A DNA stretch of 64,000 nt from Dendrolimus kikuchii (lineage: Eukaryota > Arthropoda > Insecta > Lepidoptera > Lasiocampidae), in contig CM034403.1 in NCBI GenBank assembly GCA_019925095.2, positions 7,817,690-7,881,689 on the forward strand, written 5' to 3'. Within the stretch, counting starts at the first letter, position 1, and each line of letters starts with the position of its first letter. Of the stretch, positions 21,417 to 32,695 are shown in pieces. The position numbers and the translations under genes were made by a program. The notes beneath the pieces were generated by a model. The model saw only the letters and a program-made list of their open reading frames with translations. It did no database searches and was not told the DNA's origin.

Positions 21417-21867
21417 GTGAGTATTTATTTGAAAGTAAAAATAAAGCTTCGATTGTGAAGTTGATTTATCGCCGTGGTGTTACTGGCGAAGGTGCCTGCT
21501 ACTGTGTTTAACAGTCATTTGTTATTTCGCAATTATATTTGAGCTGAGATTACAGTTGAATGAAATGGTTGCGAGACGTTTAATAACATATTTTTCTACG
21601 TTAAAGTTATTACTATAATCTGTGATGGATTTGCAATCATGCAAACCAAAACCAAATATGGCAGCATCTTAAAATTAAAAACACACACAGATAAGCAAAT
21701 AAACAAACACACACAATAATATTATTAGTAATATTTATTCCTTATATCTATGTTAGTAATTAATGACTAACATTGATTTCGTCCTCTTAATGAAGGACCA
21801 ATCAATGGGCAGGCAAATTTATCGGCTATTCCCTTCAGGAATAATAATAATAATAATGATAATAACC

Positions 21868-22392
21868 TGCAGGGGGGCTTTGTGGCGAAGCCTTAGGTGA
21901 GTAGCAACACCTCGTACCTGACTTCGGTCGGAAGTAGCTTCGGTAAACCTGCAGCCCACCTCTCGATAGCCCTTAGCCACTCACACCCATGTTGCCTCTG
22001 TCTTTATGGCATTTTTTTGGGGCCCATGCAGGGAGTGGCGAGTCACCGTCTGCCCATTTTTCCATGTTCCCTGAACATTGCGACGGGCAGACGCCATAGT
22101 CCCCATATTCCCAGACCCCTAGCATCACTAGCAGTTCACCCCAATAGTCCGGTACTTTTTATCCTCATTTCCCACAATAGTTCTACGCTGGCCAGGGCTT
22201 GTCCTTGGGTGCATTGTTATATGGTGTAGACAGGGATAATCGCCGGTCAGTGTCACGCCTCATTTACATTAAATTTGTCAAAGGGCCTCTACGTGTTGGC
22301 CTTTCCATGGCCCCACGCAAGCCCTCCAAATGTCCGGGCCATTTTTGTGGCCCGTGGTCTCGAAACATATACAAATGAAGTAATAATAATAT
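21868..22392 (+). mobile_element. LINE-type 3' end, family C, longest copy
   Basis: The region has a TAA-repeat before it (21,839-21,867) and ends in TAATAATAAT (22,381-22,391). Conserved blocks are GACGGGCAGACGCCATAG, TAGCAGTTCACCCCAATAGT, ACAGGGATAATCGCCGGTCA and GGCCTCTACGTGTTGGCC. Shorter copies lie at 25,035-25,165, 53,990-54,330 and 59,850-60,140. The 110-codon frame 21,897-22,229 crosses non-coding blocks and is not a gene. Interpreting this as a LINE 3' UTR is inference from dispersed copies that share one end. Confidence 0.6.
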
Positions 22393-22399
22393 TGTGATA

Positions 22400-23679
22400 A
22401 GTAGATATAAGGATTTTTAATAAGCAGAGAAAAAGTAGAATATTAAATAAAGGAAACCGATAAAAAATGTGCTTTTAATCATGAGAAAAGAAGTGGTGCT
22501 TTATTTAAAAAAACACTTATTCTTGAACATTGTTGAAATACCTAATACAATGTCAGTTGACATCAACAATAAGAGCTGCATGAGTTAGCACACAGCGGAC
22601 AAGAAAGACAGTAAAAAAACGCCTACTTGGGCGACCTTTGGTGCATCACGTGCGACGATGAAGCGCATGTGGCACGAATCTCGGCGAAAGGTATCGGCTA
22701 TCTCGGCTCGTATTTCATGCAAAATGGGGACATTTGGTGCCCACACTGTTTCATGGGTTGGCCAAATGTTTTAAAATGTCAACCATTCAGATTCTAAAGC
22801 CAATGAGCCGTAAAGCCGCTATGGAAATACTGACCTGAGGTCGAAGTTTATTTTCTTATCGAAATTTGGAAGTATTTTATTTTGTGCAAATGCTTTGCTT
22901 AGTTAATACTCAAAAAATCCTGTCCTTAGACAGAATGTGTATCGCTTCTCTTCAATGTGTGATCATAATGTAGTTAGTAGCACTTGTACAATTATAGTTT
23001 TCGAATCTACTTTAAAATGAAAAGTCCTTTCTATGATATTTTATAATTTTAAAGAATTATTGGCATCTTCTATAGTTTAAAGGTCTAAACGATTCCCGAA
23101 TAATTCACTGAACCTTCGAGCGGATGTGCAACATTAAACTTCTTTCGAAGTGAAAGTCCACCAATGAATTCCATTAGTGCTGAAAGTTACTAATGAAGTT
23201 TATTTGTTTCTAATGTGACAACAGCTGCAAATCTGATCGAGACTTCAAAAACATCGCACTCGTCTCGAACTTGATACCGCGCTGGGTACCTTGGATAATT
23301 ATCTAAGCTGGGTACATTTCATGCAAAAACTTTCCATTATTTACTTAAATGTGGGTGATAGGTATCGGACTCAGATTTGTTCGTTTTATATTATCCCTTT
23401 GATTATGTACTTGTCATAATCAAAGTATTACCCATTACACAAGCGTAATTTATTGTTGTTTATCTACCGATTTAAAGCAGTAGGTATAAATATTATAAAT
23501 TTATGACATACAAGAAATAATTTTAATAACTCTCGTAAGTGCACAAAATAACATAACATACATCTGATAACGTTGTAAATATTAATCAAAACGTGTTAAT
23601 GGTTAAGTAAAGAGAAAGTATACATGTAAAATCTAGACCATAACTTATAGAGAAAGTCAGGAATATAACTTAAGATTTT
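22400..23679. other. Intergenic DNA
   Basis: A moderately GC-richer stretch around 22,610-22,770 is unexplained. The ATT-tail SINE 3' block (CATTACACAAGCGTAATTTA) occurs at 23,432-23,451 as an isolated fragment. Confidence 0.4.
23425..23485 (+). repeat. ATT-tail SINE 3' fragment
   Basis: The TTACCCATTACACAAGCGTA block followed by TGTTTATCTACCGATT matches the end of the 44,938-45,200 SINE. The head is missing. Confidence 0.55.
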
Positions 23680-23777
23680 ATAATCGCCTCTGGTGTTTCA
23701 AATGTTCATATGCGACGGTAACCATTTTCCATCAGGTCGGCCATCGACTTTTCTGCTGTACATCAACAATAAAAAAA
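23680..23777 (+). repeat. Family A/B SINE 3' tail fragment
   Basis: TGGTGTTTCAAATGTTCATA, GCGACGGTAACCATTTTCC and a CAACAATAAAAAAATC ending correspond to the shared tail. No head is present. Confidence 0.65.
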
Positions 23778-24040
23778 TCAAAATTAATAAGTATAGACAT
23801 AACATAACATGCTTTTCAAACATAATAATAAGTTATTATTTCGTACTTACATTACGAGTGTTATTACTAAAAACACTCATAGTGCCCTTAAATAAAGTTG
23901 TAAACTAAATACCTCCATTGGAAAAAAACATGGCGCGAGAATGGGTAATAAAAACTCTTTCAATCTTAGCACCCAAGAAAAACAAAACCACCCTCGAAGC
24001 TAAGTGCAGTTATGAAACATAAGAAGTGTTTTTGTTAAAA

Positions 24041-24295
24041 TCAGTGAAACACGAGCGGCCCATCCGGTCTGTCCGATTTAATAGACTGACCTCCGTGGTG
24101 GACAATCCCCAACGCAAAAAATAATACTCGATATTCTCTTAAATTTATTCCCATAGGGTTCAAAGTCGTGTAAAATGTTGACAAGTATACGGGATGAGCA
24201 ATTTTTATTGTTAATTCAGCTATAGAAGCATTCATTGGTTCGAACGAAACGAAATTGCGCACATCCGGGGTGCCTATTGATGTGGTGGCGATCAC
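24041..24295 (-). other. Unrecognised 84-codon open frame beside a small hairpin
   Basis: The frame starts MIATTSIGTPDVRNF and ends DRPDGPLVFH before a TGA. It has mixed, protein-like composition but matches no family I recognise. The start codon lies in GATCACAG, which forms an 8-bp hairpin with CTGTGATC (24,290-24,297 and 24,306-24,313). It may be an old transposon fragment or chance. Confidence 0.15.
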
Positions 24296-25034
24296 AGTTT
24301 ATTATCTGTGATCTATTGATGTAGAGTATTGTAGAGCATAACAAGAAAATTACGTCTTTTCAACAAAATGTCGAGTATAAAGGCGTTTACGGCAAGGATG
24401 TTTGCATGGAGATTTTATTGCAATCGTCTTGTAACACGACACTATTTGTACTACCGTCCTATTTGATGGTAAAAGGAGCATCTTCAGATATAAGAACTTT
24501 ATGCGTTTCCAGCCCAGGAAAAAGTGAAACACCGGGATGTGTATCGCAAACTTAGAAAGGTTTAGGTCAGTACAACGAAAATAATGAACCAAAAAGCGAA
24601 ATCGAATTTAACAATGTAAAATAAGAGAACACAGCTAGTAAATACTTATTGTTAGAAATAGAATATTAACACATTGCTATAAACTTACGTCATAATCAAA
24701 TTATCATATCTATTTAGGTCTAGTATGAAATCACACAATGTCACCCACTTTCATATAAGCCCATAAGAACTGCTTGTATGAATTGATTTAATCTAAAGAA
24801 ACAGGTTACAGATAATGGACGTGTTCATTAATTGTCAACTTGTTGTATTGTTATCTGTAATAACTTTAGTCTCCAGATTAGTTGGACGTTAGTTATATTT
24901 AATGTTGTAGGTACAACTCATTTTTGTTTAATATTCAATTCTACTTATTTAAACAGAACTAAACACTTGAACGATGATAACAATTCTTTGCCTCTGCTAC
25001 TATTTTTGACATAAAACAACAATAATATTGGGTA

Positions 25035-25170
25035 ATTCCACTAGCAGTGTCACGCCACATTTCCATTAAAGTCAAGAGGCTTCTACGTGTTGATCTTCCT
25101 GTGGCTCCACGTAACCCCTTCAAAACTCCGGGCCATTTTCATTGATCGTGGTCATCCAGTACATACATTT
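25035..25170 (+). mobile_element. LINE-type 3' end, family C, short copy
   Basis: Contains CTAGCAGTGTCACGCCACAT, CTTCTACGTGTTGATC and CGGGCCATTTTCATTG, matching the last third of the 21,868-22,392 element. Confidence 0.65.
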
Positions 25171-25605
25171 ATATTCGGTAAAATCATTTTAAAAGTGTCA
25201 ATATGTATTATAATAATAATAAAGAATAAACCCATGAGGTGTTTGTGCCACAGTCGAATATGTTTTTATTTAGAAAAATGTAAGCATGTTGAAAAAATAT
25301 TTTTTTATAAACTAATAATTTTAAAGCCCATTTTTTATTTCACCATACTTCAATATCATTCATTTTTAATCTTTTTCTTTCCTTTCATATTTTACTAGTT
25401 ATAGGATGGATCATTGCGGTATTTATTTTTCTTCAATGCCCCTTTATTCAGGCACAAGTCTTGTCTGTTGCACAACAAAATATGATAATGTCATCCTTTC
25501 ACACAATCCATCTATCTCTTTTTACTAATAAATACCAGAAATTGTCTAAAAACTTATTTGTTTTTCCTCTTAATTAATATGTTACCTGTAAAAGAATTCC
25601 ATACA

Positions 25606-25806
25606 TCTATACTAATAATAACAATATTATAAAGAGAAAAGTTTGTGAGGTTGTAGGGGGTAATCTCTGGATCTACTAAACCGATATTAAAAATTCTATT
25701 ATTGTTGAAAAGTTACGTTAACAGGGAGTGACATAGGCTATATAACATGACGCTATATACCACAGGAGAGGGATAGAGCGCGGGTGAAACCGCGCCGGGC
25801 CGCTAG
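25606..25806 (+). mobile_element. Non-autonomous Helitron
   Basis: The element begins TCTATACTAATAATAA and ends GGGCCGCTAG. It lies between an A (25,605) and a T (25,807), the host dinucleotide used by Helitrons. A 6-bp hairpin GCGCGG/CCGCGC (25,778-25,783 and 25,790-25,795) with a 6-base loop lies 7 bases upstream of CTAG, as the family requires. Internal text such as CTACTAAACCGAT and GAGTGACATAGGCTATAT is typical of moth and butterfly Helitrons. There is no Rep/helicase gene, so it would depend on an autonomous partner. Confidence 0.85.
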
Positions 25807-26139
25807 TTAACTATAAAACAGTGGAAATTGAGAAACAAGATGAAATATGTTAACAACGCACGGCACTAAAATTTTTATGAGAAATTCCTACATCAGAAGC
25901 GAACTTATTATATTTTATCTAAATAGGTATACAATATTCATCAACTAAATTCTCTCATCTTTAATAGCATTGATAACAGTGACTTTTTTTATTTTACTAT
26001 CAATTAAGATTTTTCTATAAAAATTTAGACATAATTATGATATTCACTAATCCGGTTTGAAAATACCAAAATATTCTATATAAATAGAAAATCAAATAAC
26101 CTATAAATATAAATAAAATAAGACATATAAAGAAAAACA

Positions 26140-26332
26140 ATTTTTAGCTAGACGTGTTGCTGAGGAGTTTCTTGGCGCTTTTTCTTCGTAACAGCAATAA
26201 CACGTTGCGATGCGGTGTATACGTATAGGAATAGGAAATAAAATTAAATTTTAACTTATATTTATGACCTTCAAAAAGTGTTCTCCAGTGGAACTTATGT
26301 TGAATAAAAACTTTTGAATTTGAATTTAAATT
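26140..26332 (+). mobile_element. LINE 3' end with TTTGAATTTGAATTT tail
   Basis: It starts near TAGACGTGTTGCTGAGGAG, followed by TTTCTTGGCGC and TTCGTAACAGCAATAACACG. The opening blocks match those at 34,168-34,230 (TTTGCTGAAGAGTTTCTTGC and GCGATAACATGTTGCG). It ends with a TTTTGAATTTGAATTTAAA tail, typical of a retroposed 3' end. Confidence 0.6.
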
Positions 26333-26824
26333 GAATATTTTAATTAAAAAAATATTCTCCCCTAGTTACTACTACTACTAGATAAAGAGCACTTCAAGTA
26401 GACATACTGTAACTTAAGATAGTTAGATAACGCTCTATCGTTCTCCAAAATACACAATACATTGGTTACAATTGGTTTTAGGCCAAGCAATACGCATTAT
26501 TATATGAATGATTCGAAAATTATGTCAAGATCGCATCAAGTGGGGATGCAATACACATCTATCTGTGCTTTTAGGGAATGGTATGTTAATTGGTATAGAT
26601 AAATATACTAAAGAACATCGCACAGATCGTAATATGAAGGTTCCAAGTACCTCTCGCCCACTTAGAAGTCAAAAGCTCACTTTCTACGCTGCAACATTTC
26701 CTATCAAGGACTTCTGCATCCTGTTTAAAACATAATAATGTCATAAATTTCCTAATTAACAACTAAGTATGAGAAGTAATTACAGCTGTATTTCCTACGT
26801 TGTAGAGCCATACTGGAATTATTA

Positions 26825-26999
26825 CACTGGCCCACAAAAAAAGTGGTGGACACCAGATTCGGTTTTTTGGTCCAAAAACCCTTAAAATTTTAAGAGTGTA
26901 TGGGCCAAACTGGGCCCAGATTCGGATTCAGCGCATTGAAATACATAAGAATAGATAGGTCTGGTCAAAAGTGAAAACCACTTTTTTTGTGGGCCGATG
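26825..26999. mobile_element. 175-bp MITE, TTA-flanked
   Basis: Termini CACTGGCCCACAAAAAAAGT (26,825-26,844) and the reverse complement of the right end, CATCGGCCCACAAAAAAAGT, match at 18 of 20 positions. Both sides are flanked by TTA (26,822-26,824 and 27,000-27,002). A 3-bp TTA/TAA duplication is the signature of PIF/Harbinger insertion, although a TA-type (Tc1/mariner) reading cannot be excluded. Non-coding. Confidence 0.75.
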
Positions 27000-27009
27000 T
27001 TAACAGATC

Positions 27010-27640
27010 TTAGTATGACTCCATCGAGGTGATACCACACTCTCACAGAATATCAGCTTTAAACTGTTGTTAGGCTTGAGCTACTTTGTCGTGACATGAT
27101 TGAGAGATTCCACGAGCTGGGAAAGATGCAACATGTTATCTCTTCTAGTTTGTGAAAATCATCAGGCTTGACTACATATTAGAAAATTTAGATACCAGTT
27201 TTTAAGAAGTTACTCGTGGTCATTTAACTGCCTTAGGCCATTAGACGAATTTAAAAACCTACATTTGCATATTGAATTCCTTTTTGTTTTATTATGCATG
27301 AATACCAACTTGAACAAGAACGATTCATAATCTTTTACGTGTATAATAAATAACAACATATAAAAATCAATGCGTGAATAACTCATTGATATTCAAATTA
27401 TTCATGTTAATTGAAACCAACATATTCCCATAGTTTAATCCGTATCTTAAACTAGTCCAATTCATCATTAACTACAGCGTTACCGGAAACAAAATTATCG
27501 TAAATATATATTTTTATTACACTTTTAATCAAGTTAAATAAAACAGACGAACTTGAATTTTCTCCATAATTATTAACGCTACAACATACGTAGTTATCGT
27601 TACGCGCCTACGCAGCTACGTCTATCCTATGCTTTATCTC
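27010..27640. other. AT-rich intergenic DNA
   Basis: No recognisable feature. Confidence 0.45.
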
Positions 27641-27649
27641 GTTCTTACT

Positions 27650-27800
27650 TATTACCGCGCCGCTTATATAGCGCGTGCAGTACACGCGAGCGTAGCGTCC
27701 CGCTTGCACTCGCACGCTTCCTGCGCGCGCGCAGCCCGAGCTCGACTGTGGGAAAACACGGCAGGTGTTATGCGGGATCGTGAACAACCACGCATTACCA
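27650..27800. promoter_or_regulatory. CpG-rich island with TATA-like box and TGTGGGAAA
   Basis: A compact CpG-rich segment. CTTATATAGCGCG (27,664-27,676) resembles a TATA box, and TGTGGGAAA (27,747-27,755) again fits YGTGRGAAM. Further GC-rich DNA (GTGGCGAGCACGCGC at about 27,849; GGGCGGGCGCACGTCACG at about 27,991) follows after a TAATAATAATAATAA run. It may be a promoter, but no initiator, exon or donor can be assigned with confidence. Confidence 0.3.
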
Positions 27801-27959
27801 TTCACATTATTCAACAATAAATAATAATAATAAGAAGCCGTGGAGCGAGTGGCGAGCACGCGCAACTACTCGCCGAGCCCCACATACTAATGGGTGCTGT
27901 GCGTATGTGTGCGTAGCGCATTGTGGGTTACATATAGCTGATGTATAGTTACAATTTAG

Positions 27960-28680
27960 TGGACGGGATTTTTTCAGACGTTTCGTGTGGGCGGGCGCAC
28001 GTCACGGAGTTGATTTTGGATTGTTAACTTTGGTTAATTGTTTTGGGGTTCGTTTTTACGATTCAACTAATTGATTTTGTATGTTTTATAATGAACACTC
28101 TGCTAAACTACAGTTTAGTGTATACATTTCATAAAGTATATTACGTTTATACAGCATGCAGAGCTTTAAATTTAAAAAATATATAATTCTCTGTGATAAT
28201 TTGAAATTCACATTATTTCATATGTCGACTGATTTGAATCAAAGCGACATTTTTTGTGGGATTTATGCACACAACGCAATGACAAAAATCTATTTAAGAT
28301 ATAACACATATTATGTACGAATGTAACTTTGTACGGACATTTGTTTCTTCTTTCTTCACGGCATTAATATCAGTGTGATATATGCACTTTTAGCGACACG
28401 TTTTTTTAAAATCTGATGTATAGGTTCGCGTTGAACAGTGTGGAACACGCTTACCTAGAAAATACTTGTTCACGCGAGACTCGAAGACACCTAAATTGTA
28501 TTTTTCAGGAAAACAGACGGTGCGATTTATAAAAATGGAATACTTAATTACGCATTCAAAGGTTGTGCAAGTTGGGCTGAATGGAACAGTTACATTTTTT
28601 TGTTGTTTGAAGCTAGCAAACAAGTGGACACTCTATGTAACGGAAAGTTGTTACTGTCACCTCTAGTTGCGTTTATACGT
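27960..28680. other. Intergenic DNA
   Basis: Overlapping open frames on both strands (28,390-28,666) show no domain and are treated as chance. Confidence 0.4.
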
Positions 28681-28682
28681 TT

Positions 28683-28935
28683 GCAACACCAGCGGCGAAG
28701 CCAATGCGTTACTAGCCTTTAGAATGATCGGGATAAACGGAGTAGAACAGGGAGATAAGACAGGAGGAATAGGATAGAGGGGATGGGATACGAAAATAGA
28801 ACAGTGGGATCAGACAGAAGGAATAGAATAGAGGGAATAGGATACGAGAATGGAATATTGAGGTAGGATAGAGGAAGATGGGATACAGGGAGAGAGAGGG
28901 GCATGGACCATCGGAACTGTCGCTCAGGTTGTCAT
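28683..28935 (-). mobile_element. SINE-like element, family B, copy with internal tandem repeat
   Basis: The minus-strand head CAGTTCCGATGGTCCATG is followed by a polypyrimidine body (TATCC/CTCTC/ATTCC) and the GGCTAGTAACGCATTGGC block, ending at the GGTGTTGCAAACG junction. The terminal tail seen in other copies is missing. The body contains two diverged 54-bp tandem units (phase markers at 28,759 and 28,813). The minus-strand frames here (28,712-29,005) translate the simple repeat. Confidence 0.65.
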
Positions 28936-29039
28936 AAAATTTATTATACGATAATGGGAATGAATATAAGATACTTTTTGCTTCAAAAACTGAGTGAATA
29001 CCCATAGAATGTAACTTTAAGTGAGCGAGCGAAGCCGTG

Positions 29040-30680
29040 AAAGAACTCTAGAAGAGTTACAAAATGTGTAACATTTCATTGCTATTTATGTTTTTTTTTC
29101 AATAAAAAACAACATACAAAGTTACAATTTTTGGCCTTCCCGCTCAAAGAGATCTCTTCCAGGCAACCTAGTTTATAGGATCAATTATGTATTGTAACTA
29201 CGAGGTTATTGTTGGAATCGCAATACAACAAAGTTGCCGTAGCAATTAAAAATAATAACATCGTACAAAATAACACTTCCATTCATTCACAAAAACTTAT
29301 GTTTGTAGGTAATTAGTGAGGAACGACGTGGCGTGCCAATGCGTGTGCGCATGAATGCCTGAATACTTACTAGTGCTTTAAACTACGCGACGCCATTCAT
29401 GTTTCTTATGTATGTAATAGTGTATTTTTCTCTGAATCAATATAATTACAAAATTATTCGACATGTTCTAAAAAGAGTATTATTTTGAATTTTAAGAAAC
29501 TTTAGTTGACAGAATAATTCCACACTCATCAGTACCTAATACATTTGTAATAATATTAAACAATATGCTTTCGAGAAAGTATTTTTGATGTATAGAGATA
29601 TATAACTCGTTATCATAAGAGAAGACTTACAGACTGTTAGTGCACATATTACAGTCTTATCACAAAAAAATGAAAATCGGTCTACAATTAAAGAAGAAAT
29701 AGTTTAAGAAGCATACAAAAAAAAGAACATACAGGCGATTTGAAAACCTCCTCTTTTGTGAAGTCGGTTAAAAAGCAATTGAAAGGAAAATAAAATCTCT
29801 CAATATAGAACTTCGACCAATGTCCGTAGCATCTACGCATATTGAAGAGTTTCGAAGAGATAATTAACGGCCACTATTTTCGCCATTTGGCTACAAAAAC
29901 CAATAAAGTACTTAATCTAAAGTAATAAATCTATATCCCAAAAACTACTCGACGAATCCTGTACTGAAGAAACTTGACTATAAATTATGAGCAATATAAA
30001 GGCATAGCGTCTAATAAGCTTAATGTTACATCATTAAATGACAGAGAAAAAAGATACAGAAAAGTTGGTGTCAAAAGAAATTTAAACATAACTTGACATC
30101 TCTAAGGTGGCAGTGTCAAGTTATACGACCTCATTAAGAACAATATTTTTTTCAGACTTTTCCATTCTCTTCATATGTCGAAGAGGAGACATATTTTTTA
30201 CGAATTTGAAAGCGGGTGTGTCACCAAATTTTAATTTAATCTTTAATGTATGAAGGTTATTCCTAATTTTACACTGAGAAAAAATGACTGGGAAATACTT
30301 TTCGCTAAAATAGCAAATGTAACCTTTTTCATAATAATCAATAGATTTCCATTGACAAACAGTCATTCACACAAACTTACTTTTACGTGTATAAATGTAT
30401 TAGTATGGCTTTACAATATTTTAAAAATTAATTTAAATTCATCAATTTACGACTAAACACACCTATACCTACTTATAGATTCTTTATATCTAAGAACATT
30501 AATAAACCAAATATTATACATACCAGCGAAAGACTTCTCATTGCTAGTTAATTATATGATCATAAACGCTACTTATTGATTCAACGAGCTGATCATACTT
30601 ATACACATATAAATGCGAAATTTTGTTTGTTACGTTTTCGAGAATGGATATTGATAAGATTTAGCAAAATATATATTGTA
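29040..30680. other. Intergenic DNA with a short GAAGTCGGTTAAAAA fragment
   Basis: CCTCCTCTTTTGTGAAGTCG followed by GTTAAAAA (29,749-29,774) resembles the terminus of a repeat common in this type of genome. Otherwise AT-rich and featureless. Confidence 0.4.
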
Positions 30681-30684
30681 TCGT

Positions 30685-30740
30685 GGGGAGCATATAAATT
30701 ATAGTAGGCTCTACAGCCTATTATAATTTATATGCTCCTC
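30685..30740. repeat. 26-bp near-perfect hairpin
   Basis: The left arm (30,685-30,710) and the reverse complement of the right arm (30,715-30,740) agree at 24 of 26 positions, with a 4-base loop CTAC. The core is GCATATAAATTATA. No second copy was seen. Confidence 0.8.
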
Positions 30741-30974
30741 ATTTATATCAAAAAATAATCTTGAAGGAGGTGAAATAAGGTATGACAATTTATATCAGTA
30801 ACACATAAGTCCTCAAGTCAAGAATATGAAAATGCAAACTTATAATAATAATAAATTTTATTTCGAAAAATCTATTTACAATTTTATAAAATTCTAAACA
30901 TGTCTTCTAATGTCTGTACATTAAAGCTATTTTAAACAAAACAACTGGAATAAACTATATAAATGATGGAGAAC

Positions 30975-31275
30975 ACGATGCAATTTTTTTAGATTTCTTG
31001 TTTGTTTGCCGGTTTGTCTGTTTGTTCGGGATTCACGTAAAAACTACTGAGCCGATTTCCATGCGGTTTTCGCTGATCGACAGCAAATTTATAGACTTAA
31101 AATCTGTGCTGCTTTTTATCCTAGGAATTTTTCTGGGAATGATTTAAAATGACCATATTAGAAAAAATCGAATACCGACGTGATTTTTTCACTGATCGAT
31201 GGCAAATTTTATATAATAAAATGTGTGATTTTTTCCTGGGATTCTTGCGAGAATTTTCCTGGGAGCTAAGATGTA
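30975..31275 (+). repeat. Diverged tandem dispersed-repeat relic
   Basis: A TTGTTTGCCGGTTTGTCTGT stretch and a CTACTGAGCCGATTTCCATG block are followed by two diverged copies of a unit with CACTGATCGA(T/C)GGCAAATTT and CCT(A/G)GGA boxes (about 31,070-31,140 and about 31,185-31,265). The style matches old Helitron or LINE remnants of moth and butterfly genomes. Confidence 0.5.
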
Positions 31276-31372
31276 TCTTCTCTTTTTATGTAACGATAGG
31301 CTTTTCCTAAGATATACGCGTTTCAGCGTGCGTTTTTACTTCATTCACAAAGTAAAGCCTTCTCTGCCTTAT

Positions 31373-31449
31373 CAAGCAGGAAAATGGAGAGGGAAGTCAG
31401 CAACATGTGATATTCGTACTGCCCATTTCCCTCACCACTTTCCCGCTTG
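31373..31449. repeat. 21-bp imperfect inverted repeat
   Basis: CAAGCAGGAAAATGGAGAGG (31,373-31,392) pairs with CCTCACCACTTTCCCGCTTG (31,430-31,449) with three mismatches and a 37-base spacer. It lies within the frame 31,271-31,459, which has no domain. Probably a decayed foldback element. Confidence 0.5.
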
Positions 31450-31499
31450 CTGCCATTAATGTGGGTATAATGTAAACGAAAGTTTAAAAAAAATACGAA

Positions 31500-32690
31500 C
31501 AAAGTCGCAAATAACCGCTAGTATTAAAATAAATTTAAAATTGATAACAAGCTCATCAATAAAACTGGCGATTTTCCCATACCTTGTATCATAATGAGGC
31601 ACTCGATCAATGGCGCCAGCCTATTAATTTCCAACTTTCAATCATTGAAATATTACCCCACAATCATGAATAGTATGACGTCTAACATCATCAAAACCTT
31701 TATGACTATGTAATAAGATCTGAAATTGAACTGAAAGTTCGTAAGCCAGCCGCAAGTTAAAGGAACGACTGTGTAAATTAAACCCAACCTGATTAATATA
31801 GAATGATGATGGTAAACAGGATAATCTTGATGTGGAATAAGACTGCTATGGGTCACACGTATATCGTTAAAATTAATTGCGAATGCTATGGTGAGAATTC
31901 TAATATGTATTCAACAAATGCTTTGTGTTAAATAAAAAATGAAATTTTTGGCGCGAACTTATAAATGGTGTTTGGCTATGCAGTTTCATTTCCATACTTG
32001 TATAAATTGTAGCAATAATTCTATCTCCACCTCTGTGACTATAATAATCAATAGATTCTATTTTAATTGCCTACTCCTCTATCATAAGTGAAAGCAGTGG
32101 GTAGTCTTAACTTTTTTTTTCATCTAACCCCCATCCGCCGAGTAACGTGCGATAAAGAACTTCGTTCCAATATTCATAAAGCCTTCTACAGGTTCTTTTG
32201 CTTTAATTTTGCTTTCTATATGTATGACTAGAAGCCTTTACATCTATACACTCCTACAAACAACTATATAAACTAGTTTATAAATCATTTAACTTTATTT
32301 ACGAAACGGTGAGAATTATGAATATTACAACTACTTATACATACCTGACGTGAATAAATATGAATCATTTCAGATAATGATATATAATAAAAGCAATGTG
32401 GTTTTACGGTTATAAATATGAATCACAACGTTATTCATCAAGTTATTTAATTTTTAGCATAAACTACACCACCGTCATTAGAAAACTATCAATTTTTGCT
32501 TAGGGTTGTACGGAAGTTATCGTTACTGTTGTCATATGTGCCACAGATGCCAATTGCCAGATGTAGGTCAAGTATTCATTTTCACAGTATCAACGCCAAA
32601 CAACAGAGCCAACTCAAATAAACAAAATTCTTTATTGAAGCAATCAGTATATTTACTACTAGCGGTCTCGGCAAACGTTCTCTTATCCTG
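31500..32690. other. AT-rich intergenic DNA
   Basis: No repeat copies or coding signals were recognised. Confidence 0.4.
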
Positions 32691-32695
32691 AAAAA

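Noticed and set aside
28712..29005. Tyr/Leu/Pro/Ser-rich minus-strand frame
   Set aside because: It translates the polypyrimidine tandem repeat of a family B SINE.
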